Shown: positions 1-6,702, numbered from the stretch's first letter. The stretch is DNA of 7,248 nucleotides from Cytophagales bacterium (GCA_003500135.1 DNTA01000213.1:1-7248), one strand, 5' to 3'. Notes: generated from the letters alone by a model not told the origin. Made by a program: numbers and translations.

Positions 1-12
1 AATTAAGGATTT

Positions 13-51
13 AGGATATTAGCAAGTAGTCTAACTTGCTGATATCCTTTT
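13..51 (+). terminator. Strong stem-loop downstream of cas2; likely terminator at the array/cas junction
   Basis: The arms at 13-27 and 34-48 pair over 15 positions (14 Watson-Crick pairs and one T-G wobble) around a 6-nt loop (AGTCTA). On the plus strand the stem runs into TTTTGTTT, as an intrinsic terminator does. That would stop transcription entering from the left, where the CRISPR array is expected. On the minus strand the stem lies 74 nt past the cas2 stop and is followed by AAATCCTTAATT, which is AT-rich but not a U-tract. It may therefore also protect or end the cas mRNA, less convincingly. The left arm overlaps a 10-mer complementary to the tracrRNA anti-repeat, so a structured remnant of a CRISPR repeat is an alternative. 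The structure is certain; its role is inferred. Confidence 0.6.
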
Positions 52-121
52 GTTTGACCGCATATTTTCACGCAGAAAATTGATGCCAATTCTGTATAAT
101 TAAAATTGAAAAAGCGTTTTT

Positions 122-469
122 TTAAAACATTTCGAGTTGTTTCATTGGTGGATTAAGAGATTGGACCATCCTACCCCAAAAGTTTTCAATATTCTCATAC
201 TGTTTATCCGTAATTTTCAAAATACTTACTTGTCCTCCCGGAGGCATCATTTTACGTACTCGCCTGGCATGCATTTGCAAAACTTCCATACTGGCACAAT
301 GACGTGTATAGATGGAATACTGCATCATGGTAAAACCATCTTTTTGAAGGTTTTTTCTGAATTGGCTGGCCGCCCGTCGTTCCTTTTTTGTAACAACGGG
401 CAAATCGAACATGACAAATATCCACATAACCCTATATGCATTTAAACGATCAGAAGGTAGTGTTTCCAT
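122..469 (-). CDS. cas2: CRISPR-associated endoribonuclease/integrase subunit Cas2 (type II-C)
   Basis: Cas2 is the dimeric core that bridges two Cas1 dimers in the spacer-integration complex. From the chosen ATG (467-469) the protein is 115 aa and begins METLPSDRLNAYR, followed by the first ferredoxin-like strand MWIFVMFDLPV. The Asp in that strand (residue 22) is the conserved acidic residue of the family. Further family marks are FRKNLQKDGFTMMQYSIYTRHC (residues 37-58), a basic helix, PPGGQVSILKITDKQ and a hydrophobic C-terminal segment. An in-frame ATG at 512-514 would add 15 residues (MKEIPKSLFFQFWNI). I prefer the internal ATG because type II Cas2 proteins usually start just before the RLNAYR block. 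This start gives a 20-nt overlap with the end of cas1, which suggests translational coupling; the upstream start would give 65 nt. It is the last gene of the cas9-cas1-cas2 operon. Confidence 0.95.
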   Translation of the reverse strand: METLPSDRLNAYRVMWIFVMFDLPVVTKKERRAASQFRKNLQKDGFTMMQYSIYTRHCASMEVLQMHARRVRKMMPPGGQVSILKITDKQYENIENFWGRMVQSLNPPMKQLEMF

Positions 470-1370
470 AATGTTCCAGAATTGGAAAAACAAGCTTTTT
501 GGTATTTCCTTCATAATATAAGGAAAGCGATTGGGCGCTTTTTAAAATTGCGCTTTGTAAGGTGCGTTTCTGACCATTCAAATGACAATCCGCATTCAAA
601 ACATTGATCAAAGCAGCCTTTATTTCTTTGTCAAGTTCAAGGTCATAAGAGCCATATGATAAGGCTAACGAAATGACCTGATGATCTACAAATGGTCGGT
701 AAGGTTCCATGAGATCATCTGCCAGACAATAAGCATTATATCTGTTCTTGTGCTGGACGCCTAATGTTGGCAATAATCCGGAAATGGCCAATGCACGCGC
801 AACGGAGGCCCTGACAATGGTGTAGCCATAGTTTAGCAAATGGTTAGGCGCCTGCCCAAACCTTTCCCTTTTAAAATCTGCACCAAATAGTTTAGTCCAA
901 TAATATCTGGCTGCTTTGGCTTCCCGGGATGTGCTATCACCACTTTTCACATCTCCGGCCATTTGCATTAATGCCTTCGCTTCCTGGTCCTTTCCCATAT
1001 TTCGCATCATTTGTGATTGATTTATGATCTTGGCTTTAATAATTTGTTGCCATACTTGTTTTTTAAGGGGTTCATTTGCCCTCACTTGCAGGTTAAACCG
1101 TTCGGTTTGAATATAATGGCTATCTAATGGCAACAGCATAGAAACGGGCAGATAATTTTTTGAGGTAAAGACAACAGCCACTTTTTGATCCATTAGTTCC
1201 TGAATAATGGATTGGGTCAAACTGATCTGCGGGTGGTTTAGTAGGACCACACCAAGGTCTTCAACAGGGGTTTGTCTGTATTGCCCGGAGGTTTTTTCCT
1301 TCAGGAGAAGCTGTTTGTCTTTCACTGAAAGGTGATAGGGGTTATCAATTGAAATAATCCTTTTTTGCAT
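450..1370 (-). CDS. cas1: CRISPR-associated integrase Cas1 (type II-C)
   Basis: Cas1 is the metal-dependent integrase that, with Cas2, inserts new spacers at the leader end of the array. From the ATG at 1368-1370 the protein is 306 aa, normal for type II Cas1. It opens MQKRIISIDNPYHLSVKD, the usual N-terminal beta-domain. The helical catalytic domain holds the conserved triad: Glu150 in SREAKAARYYW, His207 in GVQHKNRYNAYCLADDLMEP and Glu222 in the same block. The spacing is almost identical to that of S. pyogenes Cas1 (E149, H205, E220). PYRPFVD follows, as is typical. The reading frame continues upstream to a TTG at 1377-1379, adding only MNT; I prefer the ATG. The gene follows cas9 after a 98-nt gap that contains a possible promoter, and its 3' end overlaps cas2. 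The enzyme looks intact and active. Confidence 0.96.
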   Translation of the reverse strand: MQKRIISIDNPYHLSVKDKQLLLKEKTSGQYRQTPVEDLGVVLLNHPQISLTQSIIQELMDQKVAVVFTSKNYLPVSMLLPLDSHYIQTERFNLQVRANEPLKKQVWQQIIKAKIINQSQMMRNMGKDQEAKALMQMAGDVKSGDSTSREAKAARYYWTKLFGADFKRERFGQAPNHLLNYGYTIVRASVARALAISGLLPTLGVQHKNRYNAYCLADDLMEPYRPFVDHQVISLALSYGSYDLELDKEIKAALINVLNADCHLNGQKRTLQSAILKSAQSLSLYYEGNTKKLVFPILEHYGNTTF

Positions 1371-1379
1371 TGTATTCAA

Positions 1380-1468
1380 GTGTTAGTGTATATAATCAAC
1401 ACAACACACTGACATACAATTCATTAATTAATCGAAAGATATTTTAAATTCATCGAAAACAATAACTA
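1380..1468 (-). promoter_or_regulatory. cas9-cas1 gap with a candidate promoter for cas1-cas2
   Basis: This 89-nt AT-rich spacer separates the cas9 stop from the cas1 reading frame. Read on the minus strand, ATTG (1460-1463), an 18-nt gap and TATCTTTC (1434-1441) resemble the Bacteroidota -33/-7 promoter, whose -7 consensus is TAnnTTTG (7 of 8 match). Transcription would then begin near 1427, about 57 nt before the cas1 ATG. An imperfect hairpin lies in that leader, with AGTGT at 1379-1383 pairing with ACACT at 1406-1410 and GTGT at 1386-1389 pairing with ACAC at 1399-1402. It would allow adaptation genes to be expressed separately from cas9. AT-rich DNA gives such matches by chance, so this is tentative. 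Confidence 0.3.
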
Positions 1469-4400
1469 TCATACCCTTGTCACTTCTCCTGTTTTTGAGA
1501 TTTCAACCTTAATACCTCTGAAAGTATTCGGTGAGCATCTTAAGATTATTGGGTTATTGTCCTTATTAGCATCAACATTTGCTGCACGGTGTAGCGCAAA
1601 AACTAACATAATGCCGTATTGCGATTGTCCCGTTTTTCGCAAATAATATAAATGGTCGCCAATTTCTTTATTAGATAGAGAATCTACATCAATATCTTCT
1701 TCCACATTCAGCAATACCATATCCCCTTTTTTTAACCAGGTATAAAATTTGGCTCCTTCTTCATGGTGCCGGTCGATGGTTTCCAAACCTTGTTTTTCAG
1801 CTTCTACTGCATCCCAAAAGGTGACCATTTTACCTATCCGTTTGCCATCGGGTAGATCAAAAAGCAATACGTGATGGTTGCTTCCGGGCTCAACCCATTT
1901 ATTCACCTCACTCAGTTGTACCATATTAGAAGCCGTTTTTCTAATCCGCACTTTTTTAACCGGAATAGGGTCTCCATTCCTGTTGGGAATATGGACTTTG
2001 GGAATCCGTTTGCCATTGTCATCCATTTCAAAAAAGGCGTTTTTTGGTATATTGAATTTCTTTGTGAAATCAATAGTAGGATCAGCTTTTAAAAGGGCCT
2101 CTTTTACCGCTTTACGAACTGTAGGGTCAACAATTTGATTGACCATTTTTGGGGTAAGCTGATCAAGCCCCTTTCGGATATGATATCCTTCTTCGCCATT
2201 ATCAGGGCTATTTCGTTTTCCATAATACGTTTCTTCATGCAAAGCGCCTCTTGCCGCTATGCCCTGGCCGTACAGTTTTTTACCCTTTTTCTCTAATCGC
2301 TTACCCGATTTCTTATCAAAAAGGGCTTTTTTGACCTTAGTCAACACACGGTCTTTTTGGTGATAGGTCACCAATATTCCTTCGATTGATTTTTTAGCAT
2401 CCTGATAAAACCCTTCCCATGGTTCCGGGAAATTAAGCGCTGCGTTGCGATCCTGGCCTTTACCGGACATAGTGGCCAATTTTTGCAAAAAGCCCTGATT
2501 GCTGCAGGCCACTGCCAATGCATCAATGGCATGATGCCGATGGTCATTTCTTAATTTTTTCAAGTAAAAGGCATTATTTCGCACATAGCCATGGGCAGGT
2601 TTACCAATTTTCTGTTTATCAGTTTCTATTTTTTTTATTTGTTCCGGCTGTGGGACCCAAGGCTCAAGAGAACCTTCAATTAGTTTGCCATCAACATCCA
2701 CCGCAACTATATACTCCCCATCTGGATACCCTTCTAACTTTTGCGGGGCATTTAAAATGCCATCCAGTCCCCAATGCCTTCGAAGCGTTTCTGTAACAGA
2801 ACCCTGGGTAACAGATACATTTTGACATGCCATTTTCAGATAATCCCGGGCAAATCTTGATATATAACGGGTATCATTAAGCTGTCGGGATATGAACTGC
2901 TCCAATGCAGGGTTGTCTTTGGAAATGAATCTTTTGGCCTTTTTGTAAGGTAGTATTTTAAATATTCGGTTTTTGATGTCGTCCCAATCGCCACCAATTC
3001 GCTTATAGTATTCATAGGGAGTATCATCCCCTTTTTCCCGATTGATATCGGCTTCACAGAGCGTTTTATTGGCCATGCTATCATCAAGTGAAACAGAATA
3101 AGGGATTATATGCTCAATTTGAAAATAACCTTCATTAAACAGTTGGCTAATACTAATGGTCTTTCCAGAAAAAGGACTTATTGCTTTACCGGACACCTTT
3201 TCTAATTCGCGAAACAACAGTACTTTCTGTACATTTCTTCGCGTATACGGCATTCCATATTCGTCAAGAGTCTTTTTGGCCTCGATGTTTTCTTTTTCCC
3301 GCTCCCTTTGTTTAAAGCGAAACTCTTCCCTTTTCTTGGCGCCCATTTTAAGTTCACGGGCCATTTCTATTTTTATCTCGTTGGGTTTACCATATTTTTC
3401 TATCAAGGCATTGGTCATCCTGCGCACTTCAAATAAAGCCGCTTCCACCACGGGGTTCTTAATTTTTTTGATTTTTTTATCATCTTCCGGCAGGTAACCA
3501 AGATGGGGGTTTCCATCAATATCACTGTGATGATAAAGCTTGTCCAACTGATGGTCATTTAGCCCGTATGCTTCGCGCAAAAGATCTTTTGCATGGTCCA
3601 TTCCTGTACCTTCATCATCTTTCATAAAGACACTAAGCACATTATCTTCAATTTCCTTCTTATACTCGTCGGAATAATTATTCCATACCGTGTTTCCAAA
3701 GGCTTTACTTAACCCTGCCAATAAAACCGCATCGCTGTAACCTTCACCTCTTTTCAAATACGGTAAAATCCGGTTTATGGCCCGCGTACTAAGTTGTCCA
3801 TAGCCATCTGCGAGGCGGAGTTTTATAAATTTATCAGCTTGTTTATCATCAAATCCCCATTTGTTTTTGACATATTCGATGGTTTTATCCCTGTCTTTCC
3901 CATTTAATTTGATATGCCAGGCATGCATTTTTTGTTCCCAGCTCATATCATTCCAAGCTTTTTTACCAAATACTTTGGAAAGCCCTGCGAGGGTTTTGTT
4001 TCCGGCTATTTTTAATTCCTTTTCATAGTTGAAATTTCCGTTTGTCAAACACAATTTCTTTTGAATTTCTTCAAAGGTAAACCTGTCTTTTGAATTGAAG
4101 AGATCAATGATAATGTTCTTTTGTTCTTCATTGAGTCGCCTTCCTTCAAGTCGGATATTATTGATGAATTCATACATTCGCCTCAGTTCGAAAAGAGGCG
4201 AACTTTTAGGGCATTTAGGTTTATTGGGTTCAAAGGTACAAGTACCTAATAAGTGTTTCTGATTAACAAGGGGCCGTTGGTAGAAAAGCTCACCCTCCTG
4301 TTCGTCTCCAATTTGTTTTTTAAGCTCATTAGTCAAGAAATCGGGATAATAGTCTTTCTGAGATTCCCAGATTACATTAAATTCATGTAGATACCAACTA

Positions 4401-5053
4401 CGCAGTGTGTAACGATTGCGAATCCGTTCCTGGGTAGTATCCAAAGATGAGAGGTATTGACCTAATGTTTTGTTTTCCTCAAGCGCTGCACGTGTAGCTT
4501 CAATCCCAACTTTTTCCTCTGAAGGATCACCTTTCATTATAGCCTTACCATCTTCAAGTGGTGTTTGAAGATTTTCTTTATATCCCCTGCGCTGCGCAAG
4601 TTGATAAAGCACACGCCCTAATTCCATTTTGGAAAGTTTCTCACCTTGAGCTGCTTTGGAACGCAAATCATAAGGATTCAAAGCGAAAAATCGCTTTAAT
4701 TCTTCTGGTTGACGTACCTGCTGGAGAATCCTCTTGAATTTTTCACGATTGTGGTCTTTTACTTTGTCCGGATAGAACTGATCGTGTAAGGCTATGAAAT
4801 CAGGAAACATGCCATGATTGAAAAGAATAGTAGCAAGCCGAAACTTTCTTAACCTGCGACGGAAGAATTGTCTTCTGGTTTGACGCTTCATTCGTCTCGT
4901 TTGATTTTTTGAGATTTCAGCGCCTTTTGTATCGCGGTTAATACCTTCAGGAAAAATTTCTGATCCTGATCCAAGGATTTTTTTGTTTTCAAGGTCAACA
5001 ACGGCCCAACCGAGTGAGTTAGTTCCGATATCATAAGCAAATATAATGGGCAT
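1469..5053 (-). CDS. cas9: CRISPR-associated endonuclease Cas9, type II-C
   Basis: This is the RNA-guided effector that cuts both strands of target DNA when loaded with crRNA and tracrRNA. The protein is 1194 aa, larger than compact II-C enzymes such as the Neisseria one but within the range of Bacteroidota Cas9. RuvC-I is YDIGTNSLGWAVVD with Asp8. The arginine-rich bridge helix spans about 52-72. The recognition lobe (about 75-530) contains the II-C style block TCTFEPNKPKCPKSS at 271-285. RuvC-II is EIKIEMARE with Glu563. The HNH domain has QIEHIIPYS with His648 and NREKGDD with Asn671; Glu647 stands where many Cas9s have Asp. RuvC-III is HRHHAIDALAVA with His841 and Asp844. The C-terminal part (about 1030-1194), including NHHVLLFDLPDG and VFALHR, is the wedge/PAM-interacting region. 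All nuclease residues are present and no frameshift is seen. The ATG at 5051-5053 puts RuvC-I at the usual place. The gene leads the operon and is divergent from the tracrRNA. Confidence 0.98.
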   Translation of the reverse strand: MPIIFAYDIGTNSLGWAVVDLENKKILGSGSEIFPEGINRDTKGAEISKNQTRRMKRQTRRQFFRRRLRKFRLATILFNHGMFPDFIALHDQFYPDKVKDHNREKFKRILQQVRQPEELKRFFALNPYDLRSKAAQGEKLSKMELGRVLYQLAQRRGYKENLQTPLEDGKAIMKGDPSEEKVGIEATRAALEENKTLGQYLSSLDTTQERIRNRYTLRSWYLHEFNVIWESQKDYYPDFLTNELKKQIGDEQEGELFYQRPLVNQKHLLGTCTFEPNKPKCPKSSPLFELRRMYEFINNIRLEGRRLNEEQKNIIIDLFNSKDRFTFEEIQKKLCLTNGNFNYEKELKIAGNKTLAGLSKVFGKKAWNDMSWEQKMHAWHIKLNGKDRDKTIEYVKNKWGFDDKQADKFIKLRLADGYGQLSTRAINRILPYLKRGEGYSDAVLLAGLSKAFGNTVWNNYSDEYKKEIEDNVLSVFMKDDEGTGMDHAKDLLREAYGLNDHQLDKLYHHSDIDGNPHLGYLPEDDKKIKKIKNPVVEAALFEVRRMTNALIEKYGKPNEIKIEMARELKMGAKKREEFRFKQREREKENIEAKKTLDEYGMPYTRRNVQKVLLFRELEKVSGKAISPFSGKTISISQLFNEGYFQIEHIIPYSVSLDDSMANKTLCEADINREKGDDTPYEYYKRIGGDWDDIKNRIFKILPYKKAKRFISKDNPALEQFISRQLNDTRYISRFARDYLKMACQNVSVTQGSVTETLRRHWGLDGILNAPQKLEGYPDGEYIVAVDVDGKLIEGSLEPWVPQPEQIKKIETDKQKIGKPAHGYVRNNAFYLKKLRNDHRHHAIDALAVACSNQGFLQKLATMSGKGQDRNAALNFPEPWEGFYQDAKKSIEGILVTYHQKDRVLTKVKKALFDKKSGKRLEKKGKKLYGQGIAARGALHEETYYGKRNSPDNGEEGYHIRKGLDQLTPKMVNQIVDPTVRKAVKEALLKADPTIDFTKKFNIPKNAFFEMDDNGKRIPKVHIPNRNGDPIPVKKVRIRKTASNMVQLSEVNKWVEPGSNHHVLLFDLPDGKRIGKMVTFWDAVEAEKQGLETIDRHHEEGAKFYTWLKKGDMVLLNVEEDIDVDSLSNKEIGDHLYYLRKTGQSQYGIMLVFALHRAANVDANKDNNPIILRCSPNTFRGIKVEISKTGEVTRV

Positions 5054-5078
5054 ATAGGGAGAATTTTTGAATAGCCAT

Positions 5079-5086
5079 CAAATTAA
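5079..5086 (-). promoter_or_regulatory. Candidate -7 element of the cas9 operon promoter
   Basis: Read on the minus strand this is TTAATTTG, matching 7 of 8 positions of the Bacteroidota -7 consensus TAnnTTTG. It lies 25 nt upstream of the cas9 ATG, so the leader would be short (roughly 15-20 nt). No clear -33 TTG sits at the expected distance upstream. The 57-nt stretch between cas9 and the tracrRNA must hold both divergent promoters, which limits the alternatives. It is a motif match only. Confidence 0.35.
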
Positions 5087-5097
5087 TTATATTAGCA

Positions 5098-5105
5098 TAA
5101 ATTTA
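5098..5105 (+). promoter_or_regulatory. Candidate -7 element of the tracrRNA promoter
   Basis: TAAATTTA matches 7 of 8 positions of TAnnTTTG. A start about six bases downstream would put the RNA 5' end near 5111, exactly where complementarity to the expected crRNA repeat begins (AATATCCTAA at 5112-5121). That agreement is the main support. No good -33 element was found, and the region is AT-rich. Confidence 0.35.
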
Positions 5106-5110
5106 AGAAA

Positions 5111-5193
5111 AAATATCCTAATTGATATCTTATCACAATAAGGCTATAGGCCGAAGAGAAATCTAAGACCCCACCTCGGTGGGGTATTTTTTT
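5111..5193 (+). ncRNA. tracrRNA (trans-activating CRISPR RNA), about 83 nt
   Basis: The tracrRNA pairs with crRNA repeats to allow processing and Cas9 loading. The anti-repeat is AATATCCTAA (5112-5121), a probable bulge region, then CTTATCACAAT (5129-5139). It continues into AAGG, giving the ACAATAAGG core found at the same place in II-C tracrRNAs such as that of Neisseria meningitidis (GCTACAATAAGGCC). A small nexus-like hairpin follows (GGC at 5142-5144 with GCC at 5150-5152), then a purine-rich linker (GAAGAGAAATCTAAG) and a GC-rich terminator hairpin with a T-tract. The order and length fit a mature II-C tracrRNA. It is transcribed divergently from cas9, with its putative start 57 nt from the cas9 start codon. 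The 5' end is inferred from pairing and a weak promoter match; the 3' end is set by the terminator. Final proof would be matching the array repeats, which lie outside the window. Confidence 0.87.
5168..5193 (+). terminator. Intrinsic terminator of the tracrRNA
   Basis: ACCCCAC (5168-5174) pairs perfectly with GTGGGGT (5179-5185) around a CTCG tetraloop. It is followed by A and seven T residues (5187-5193). This is the most GC-rich hairpin I found in the region and the classical end of a tracrRNA, where it also serves as a Cas9-bound 3' stem-loop. Confidence 0.92.
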
Positions 5194-5230
5194 GACCTAT
5201 TAACAGACAATAAGCAAATTAGCACAATCA

Positions 5231-5314
5231 AAGTATACAATGGACTGCCCAAAATACGCACCGGCAAACCTGAAGTATGCATTGACAACTTCAAAGTATG
5301 CTCTGGTAAAAACA
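5231..5314 (+). repeat. Four degenerate 21-bp direct repeats (AAGTATGC core)
   Basis: The core AAGTATRC recurs at 5231, 5252 (AAATACGC), 5273 and 5294, exactly 21 bp apart each time. Outside the core, several columns are also shared, including TG at unit positions 11-12 and CA at the unit end in three of four units. In one plus-strand frame each unit encodes a heptapeptide beginning with K/V-Y (KYAPANL, KYALTTS, KYALVKT). Twenty-one bp is two helical turns, so the cores face the same side of the DNA, as in protein-binding sites; it is equally seven codons, as in a degraded coding repeat. The array lies 38 bp past the tracrRNA terminator. Its role is unknown. Confidence 0.6.
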
Positions 5315-5356
5315 GGTTATCAGTTGCACGATGCGATCAGGGCATTTTTTACGCCA

Positions 5357-5379
5357 TTGTTAGTGTTGTCCACCAACAA
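5357..5379 (-). other. Stem-loop downstream of the DUF4421 gene
   Basis: Nine positions pair between 5357-5365 and 5371-5379 around a 5-nt loop. One pair is an A-C mismatch as plus-strand RNA but a G-U wobble as minus-strand RNA, so the structure favours the minus transcript. It sits 62 nt past the end of the minus-strand DUF4421 gene. There is no U-tract behind it, so it may be a 3'-UTR structure or a weak terminator. Nothing else in 5315-5441 is recognisable. Confidence 0.35.
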
Positions 5380-5441
5380 GAACTACACTTCATCAAAACT
5401 ACAATCTACTCATTTCAACAGAACCCTCCCTTGCACTACCA

Positions 5442-6497
5442 CTAAGGCATTTTCTTTTTTATTTGTTTCACCTGTCTTTGCAGGAAACGGGGAGCCGTAA
5501 AGCGCATGCCGAAAAACAGGTGATACATGATCCTGGTTTCCGTGTTGAATACAGTTGTGTTTTCCTGATTGTACCTCGTTCCCGCAACATTTGCATATAA
5601 GCCGGTGTAAAACCTGGGGCCATTGTACCCGATGCCGGTACGGCCATGCCAACGTAAAATAAAATTATCCTGATTGACATTTATGTTACCCTCAGGCGTA
5701 CGGGTAGTCAGCCAGGTGTGCATATAGCCCAGGCTGGCAAATAGCCCCAACGATGCATAGAATTTTTCCCGGGCGACGAAGGTATAGGCATAACCCGGTC
5801 CGATGTTGACCTCCGCATTTTTTGACTTTTGTGTATTCATACCATCAGACCGGTCGTCAATGGTGTAGTAATCAAAATTGAAAACCGGCATAAAACTTCC
5901 GGTACTTTTCAATTGCCGCTCGGTTTGTGAGCTCAAGCTGCGCAAGGAAAACCTGGAATTGTGGGTATAGCCCGATGATATGGAAAATCCATTATAGTGC
6001 AAATCGGGAAACTGGATATACGGGTCGCCTTTTTCCCATACCCTGAAATCTTCGGTGTTTTTAAGATAATATCCGCTTACTTCAGAATAGTTCAGTTCGG
6101 CGAACCAGTGTTTAAAAATCAGGGCGGCGCCCAATTGAAAAGACTTCGTTTTGCCCCTGATGTCGTTGTCGCCATTGCCAGGTAAAAAATCCGGCGAAAC
6201 CTGAAAACCAACGGACAGGAAATCGTAATTTACCTTTAGGCGCAAGTTATTCGGGGTATTGGGGTAGAGCAGGATTCTGTTGGTTGTGGTATTTACTTCA
6301 AAAATCTGGTAGGCATTGTTAAATGAAATATCAGCGGCAATTTTTGTATTCATCTTTTCAATCCAGCCGTCCTCAATAACCAGCCGTGTGGTATCCGTGG
6401 TTTGGGCATAACCCTGAATTGTGCCGATCCATAAAACGAACGCCAATATGATATTTCGTATTGATCCTATTGTTTTATATCGACTGACTTTCGCCAT
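5442..6497 (-). CDS. DUF4421-type outer-membrane beta-barrel protein
   Basis: The protein is 351 aa with an N-terminal signal peptide: a hydrophobic stretch at about 15-30 (IILAFVLWIGTIQGYAQ) with a likely signal peptidase site near residues 30-32. The mature part is rich in alternating aromatic and polar residues (for example FSISSGYTHNSRFSLRS and FYTGLYANVAG), as in outer-membrane beta-barrels. The block NYDFLSVGFQVSPDFLPGNGD (about 89-109), followed by IRGKTKSFQLG and NYSEVSGYYLKNTE, matches what I recall of the DUF4421 family, which is typical of Bacteroidota and has no established function. The ATG at 6495-6497 is preceded by purine-rich AAAGAAG. The gene is divergent from the membrane protein at 6703 and converges on the tracrRNA. 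I see no link to the CRISPR locus; it is probably a resident chromosomal neighbour. The family call rests on memory of conserved blocks. Confidence 0.8.
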   Translation of the reverse strand: MAKVSRYKTIGSIRNIILAFVLWIGTIQGYAQTTDTTRLVIEDGWIEKMNTKIAADISFNNAYQIFEVNTTTNRILLYPNTPNNLRLKVNYDFLSVGFQVSPDFLPGNGDNDIRGKTKSFQLGAALIFKHWFAELNYSEVSGYYLKNTEDFRVWEKGDPYIQFPDLHYNGFSISSGYTHNSRFSLRSLSSQTERQLKSTGSFMPVFNFDYYTIDDRSDGMNTQKSKNAEVNIGPGYAYTFVAREKFYASLGLFASLGYMHTWLTTRTPEGNINVNQDNFILRWHGRTGIGYNGPRFYTGLYANVAGTRYNQENTTVFNTETRIMYHLFFGMRFTAPRFLQRQVKQIKKKMP

Positions 6498-6702
6498 CTT
6501 CTTTGGTTGTTATTTTTGACTTCAACGGAGCGCCATGCCAAAGCCCCTCCAATATAACACCATTTTAGCGCTTTGACTTAGATAAAGATTGCAAAATTCG
6601 GTAATAAAAACCTTTATGAATTTAATTCAAAACAACCTTATTGGTGAAATGGAGAATTCAATGAATGTATCTAAATTGTAGCGGAGCCACTCTAAGCTGA
6701 TC
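6498..6702. other. Divergent intergenic region
   Basis: This 205-bp region between the two divergent genes must contain both promoters. I saw only weak -7-like matches (TATATTGG on the minus strand, TAAATTGT on the plus strand). A ten-codon open frame beginning at 6649 and ending in TAG has no support as a gene. No RNA gene or clear repeat was seen. Confidence 0.3.

Noticed and set aside
94..99. TATAAT at 94-99 as a -10 box for the array or leader
   Set aside because: There is no -35 at a proper distance, and Bacteroidota use a TAnnTTTG -7 element rather than TATAAT.
1371..1379. TTG start of cas1 at 1379, adding MNT
   Set aside because: The ATG at 1370 gives MQKR, the usual opening for type II Cas1, and places the catalytic residues almost exactly as in S. 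pyogenes Cas1.
2836..3497. Open frames on both strands inside cas9 (83 aa minus, 113 aa plus)
   Set aside because: They overlap the HNH and RuvC-II coding region and show no protein-like motifs of their own.
5231..5314. The 21-bp repeats as a miniature CRISPR array
   Set aside because: The units are contiguous and degenerate with no conserved repeat/unique spacer alternation, and they do not match the tracrRNA anti-repeat.
5240..5500. 86-aa plus-strand open frame with KYA heptapeptide repeats as a gene
   Set aside because: No recognisable domain or clear ribosome binding site, and it runs antisense into the DUF4421 gene. Reported as a repeat instead.
5410..5680. Minus-strand frames of 70 and 80 aa at the 3' end of the DUF4421 gene
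   Set aside because: They are alternate frames within a well-supported coding sequence that itself reads intact to its stop.
6649..6681. Ten-codon upstream open frame before the membrane protein gene
   Set aside because: It is very short, has no ribosome binding site or conserved feature, and is expected by chance.
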